DNA of 64,000 nucleotides from Albula goreensis (lineage: Eukaryota; Chordata; Actinopteri; Albuliformes; Albulidae). The DNA is taken from contig CM040752.1 of the NCBI GenBank assembly GCA_022829145.1, positions 32,750,586 to 32,814,585 of the forward strand, read 5' to 3'. Position 1 is the first letter of the stretch; every line of letters starts with the position of its first letter. The notes beneath the pieces are model-generated. The model did no database searches. It worked only from the letters and a program-made list of their open reading frames with translations, and was not told the DNA's origin. Below, one piece after another: positions 60,640 to 64,000 of the stretch. The position numbers and the translations under genes were made by a program.

Positions 60640-60960
60640 AGACTCATCTGCCATGCCTGTGATTTGCGGTCCCCTGCCGCGGACTGGCTGGGCTGCCCCT
60701 TCGCTTGCGTGTCATTCACCTCTCCGCGCGCTGGGAGGATCTGGCTCGGGGAGCGCTCGGCGGCTCCGGAGCCGGGCTTAGGAGAGCAGGCGGGCGGAGT
60801 GAGTGCGCGTTCAGGGGGATGGTGGAGTGGGACATGGTAATAAGTATGAGAGAGGCGAAGGCACACAGAGCCGCACAGGCGAGCGGGAACACATAATGGA
60901 AATCCAGAATGCTGCCTAACAGCATAATAAGCGACGCGAGAGCGAGGTCACACCTCCTGC
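60640..60960. promoter_or_regulatory. CpG-rich block, candidate promoter or first exon
   Basis: CpG dinucleotides are dense here (ccgcgcgctggg, gcgctcggcggctccgg, gcgacgcgagagcg) while the surrounding 20 kb is CpG-poor. It has GC boxes such as aggcgggcgg at about 60788. Open frames cover it on both strands but none shows a domain. It could be the 5' end of a gene lying to the right of the window, or an orphan CpG island. Confidence 0.35.
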
Positions 60961-60964
60961 CTCT

Positions 60965-63900
60965 CCATTTCTCTGAGTGCCCCGAGAAAAACAAGAGAGG
61001 ACAGTAATGAGAGAGAAATAACTTCTCACTAAGCAGCGAGCTGTCGGCTGAAGTGAAATAACGAGCCAAACAATGGACCACATTGGACTGCAAAGACACA
61101 TAGAATCTGTCTATAACACAATACATTGTGGCCCACCTCCCCCCTCAGAACACCCACACACACGCACACAATAATTACATTTCTCTGATTTAATTTGATT
61201 CTTATTGGCAGCTTGTTTTTGTTAGCAGAGCTTTTCCAATGGGGTTTACACTGTACTGGCCCATCACTGATATCACATTAGTCTCTCTACCAATCATGTC
61301 GTGGTGGTGCGCCCTATATCCACTGACCATTGAAATTACCACCAATAATTCAGAAGGATTCACTTTGCCAACCACACAGGACCATTCATCTGGAAACAAA
61401 ATAATTTACAGGGTAGCCCACGCTTTCTTTTTTCTTTTTTTCTAAAAGCCCAGAAGAATACATTCCAAACCCTTGTGTAAGGTACTGATTGGACATGTGA
61501 TGACACATCAGTCATGCCAAACATGGTGTTTCCTGTTTTTTTCCTCAAACTATTTATTGGTCACTGTTAAATAACAACTGAATTTAAAACAGAAGAGCAG
61601 CCTTTTGCTTGAGATTTATTCCACAAATCGTTAAAGCTCAGATGTATGACCAATTATTCAACTAGCAGCCTATTGTGTATGAGAATCTAACCTGATGTCA
61701 TAGAGGACCCTCTGAGAACCTATGCTGATGTCATAAAGGACCCTCTGAGAGTCAGTCCTGATGTCATAGAACAGCCTCTGAGAATCCATCCTGATGTCAT
61801 AGAAGAGTCTCTGAGAAGCCATCCTGATGTCAAAGGGGACTCTTACAATGTGCCAGCCTCTCTCACTGGAGGAAGGGCCCACCCAAATAGGAAGTTTCAT
61901 TCCATACGGAAGTCACAGTTTGTGTAGAACAGATGCATCAGCCAAATATTGGCCGGGGGTTACATGATGGGGTGGCTTCTGTACATCTGAAAATATACTT
62001 TCTGTACAGAACTTCCACCTCACTTTGAGCAAAGACTCTGACTCAGATGGTTCAGAGATGGATTTTCTGTATCTGTTTCTCGATTTCACGGCAACTTCTG
62101 CACCTAATTATTTAATGAGATCTGTCATTTATGCAATCATTTTGGCTATACTGTATGTACCGATGATCATGACAGCTGGAGATGGATCTTGATAAACAAG
62201 TCGCACTGCAGTAAATGTTTCACTGTGGGCTCTCTACAGTGAACTGGTATTGGGCTATGCAGTTAATTAGCTAATTAAACCAGTGGAATCAATTAGAAAC
62301 AAATTGGAAACTAAATTTCTGCGTATCCACCTTCTCCCCAGGAATGGTGTTGCCCACCGCTCCTCTAAACAGAGCACAGTGGTTTTGAGCAGAACTTTCT
62401 TTTTCCTTCATTCTTTTTTTACAATGAAAGCTCTACATGTTACAAAAAATCAATGGAGGAAAGTGGAGGGCAGAGAATTAATTGCTATGTCCTACTTCCA
62501 TATTGTAGGTGGTTAAACAGGCTAGTTCACAAGATCTGTCTAAAAATATATTTTGTTCCTCTCACCATAAAGAAGATTTAATTAGTTGCTGTTCTGTCCT
62601 CTCCAGACCTCCTTTGGTAGATGTGTAATATTTTACTTCCTCGCTATGACCATGTAGTATGAATATTAGTTTGATGTGACACTAATTTGAGGAGCTTGTG
62701 AAGAGTAATACCTTTTTGCTTCAGTTGATAATGAGAACAATCTGTCAAAACCCACATTTACTACTGTCATTTTAGTGTATGAGAAAGTCTTTTTTTCCAT
62801 TTTCCTCATGTCAGATTCTTTGTTATAGTTTAATAGATTCACAGTAGTAGCTTATGGTTGGATTCTTTTTGGGTTTTGGTTTAATTTTATGCTTGACTGA
62901 ACGAACAAATAGTGGAAAAAAGGCTTGTTCGTGTGGCATAAACATGAATAATAACAAAAAAAACCATTCTGAATAGCACAAAAAAAGGTACTTTGCTCCT
63001 AATTGTAGTGGAACTTTTTTGTATAATACAGTACCATTAACAAACACTATATAACCATTAACGATTCCATACTACAGTAATTAATGGTTCTATCCTATTC
63101 TATAGAACCATGGACAGTTCCATGTTCCTAGAGGTATTTGTTTAATGGTTCTATATACAACCAAAAAAGGTTCCCCTGTGTTTCAAAGCATAGAGCCCAT
63201 GCCGTGGGCTTTTTGCTTAAAGGTTATTGACTGTTTTACTGCACGGATAACTGACACTATGGTGGCAGTGGAAGTGTTCAGGGCTGTGGGATGTGTCAGT
63301 GAACAGGAAGTCCTGGCAGCATGACCGCTGTCAGAGCTGTTCTCATGCATCAGTGTCGAACCATCTCACTACTTAGGGGATGCGTGACTAATCTGGAATA
63401 TTTCAGAAACTTGTCAGAATTATATATATATATATTTAAATTTAGCAACTGCAAAATAACGCACATTAATCTTTTATTGTGCAGGCATGCTGACCGGTAC
63501 CAGTGGACGTAATTGATGCTTTCTTATTGTCAGCTGCTTTTTGTGGAAGCGATTAAAAGCCTCAATGGAACTAAATCAGACACAGGTGGCGCTGGGCTCC
63601 TTCTCCGGAAGGTCAAGTCATCCTCATTCACCAAAGAATGGAAATTGCTTCATTGCTCAGTGAGCTAATGAAGCTCTCAGGCTGATTAAGGATTCAAATG
63701 AAGACGGAGTCTGGAGCGGGCCTTTTGTAAAACCACAAAAGGTTTAATCGCAAGGATCCTCCGCCTGGATCTTATTCCCCAAAGCTGAAACTGAAGCACT
63801 CTGTCAGAACAAAATGTCTTACACTCTGAATATGGAGCTTCATTGCGGCCGCCTAATTTACAGACAGGGGATTTTCTCACATCGGTCTTTTCTATTCCAT

Positions 63901-64000
63901 TCATAACATTTTTCATATTTGAGGCTATGAGTGTGTGTTTTAATTGTTGTTGTCCCATTGAGTACCCCAAGCTTTCCATAAAATGTAGATGAAGACAGCT
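60965..64000. other. Right end of the window, no gene recognised
   Basis: Apart from the minisatellite at 61682-61850 there is a region at about 62990-63180 with repeated ggttctat and atagaacca words in both orientations, probably the remains of an inverted-repeat element. There is also a short (TA)n at about 63422-63435. No coding exon recognised. Confidence 0.4.
61682..61850. repeat. 33-bp minisatellite, five units
   Basis: Five diverged units of ctgatgtcatagaggaccct plus ctgagaatccatc. The - strand ORF at 61670-61900 (YDIRMDSQRLF repeats) is an artefact of the 33-base period. Confidence 0.9.

Noticed and set aside
60497..60781. 94-codon ORF on + through the CpG-rich block
   Set aside because: No known domain or signal; composition follows the GC-rich DNA. 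The block is listed as possible promoter only.

Overview
The window is vertebrate nuclear DNA, almost certainly from a ray-finned (teleost) fish. The protein-coding genes are split into short exons with GT-AG introns, CA/TG microsatellites are frequent, and the dispersed repeats are typical of fish: tRNA-derived SINEs, Tc1-like and hAT-like DNA transposons, and short inverted-repeat elements. I cannot name the species from the sequence alone.

Four genes can be read exon by exon. On the + strand, the 3' part of nr2c2 (orphan nuclear receptor TR4; 11 coding exons, 395-9130, N-terminus outside the window) is followed by the complete four-exon mrps25 (mitoribosomal protein mS25, 12588-14410). Facing them on the - strand is complete rbsn (Rabenosyn-5, FYVE-domain endosomal Rab effector; 11 coding exons, 23911 down to 17191, with a probable noncoding first exon near 26.4 kb). 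Further along the - strand lies trh (prepro-thyrotropin-releasing hormone, two coding exons, 34146 down to 32560). Splice phases agree at every junction and the assembled lengths (172, 776 and 260 aa for the complete genes) fit the families. The order nr2c2-mrps25-rbsn matches human 3p25 from memory; in human, TRH lies on the other arm of chromosome 3.

The genes have separate roles: nuclear transcription control (TR4), mitochondrial translation (mS25), early-endosome recycling (Rabenosyn-5) and a secreted neuropeptide precursor with eight TRH units (trh). Nothing suggests an operon-like unit. The shared theme is physical: introns and flanks have been heavily reworked by mobile elements, several lying within tens of bases of splice sites.

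From about 34.6 kb to the right edge I find no convincing coding exon. This 29-kb stretch holds a Tc1-like element with a SINE inside it (36.3-37.5 kb), a second dead Tc1-like copy (46.8-47.5 kb), an LTR-like element with 6-bp direct repeats beside an inverted relative (51.0-51.8 kb), a 33-bp minisatellite flanked by a diverged direct duplication (56.7-58.8 kb), other tandem repeats, and a CpG-rich block at 60.64-60.96 kb that could be the promoter or first exon of a gene beyond the window.
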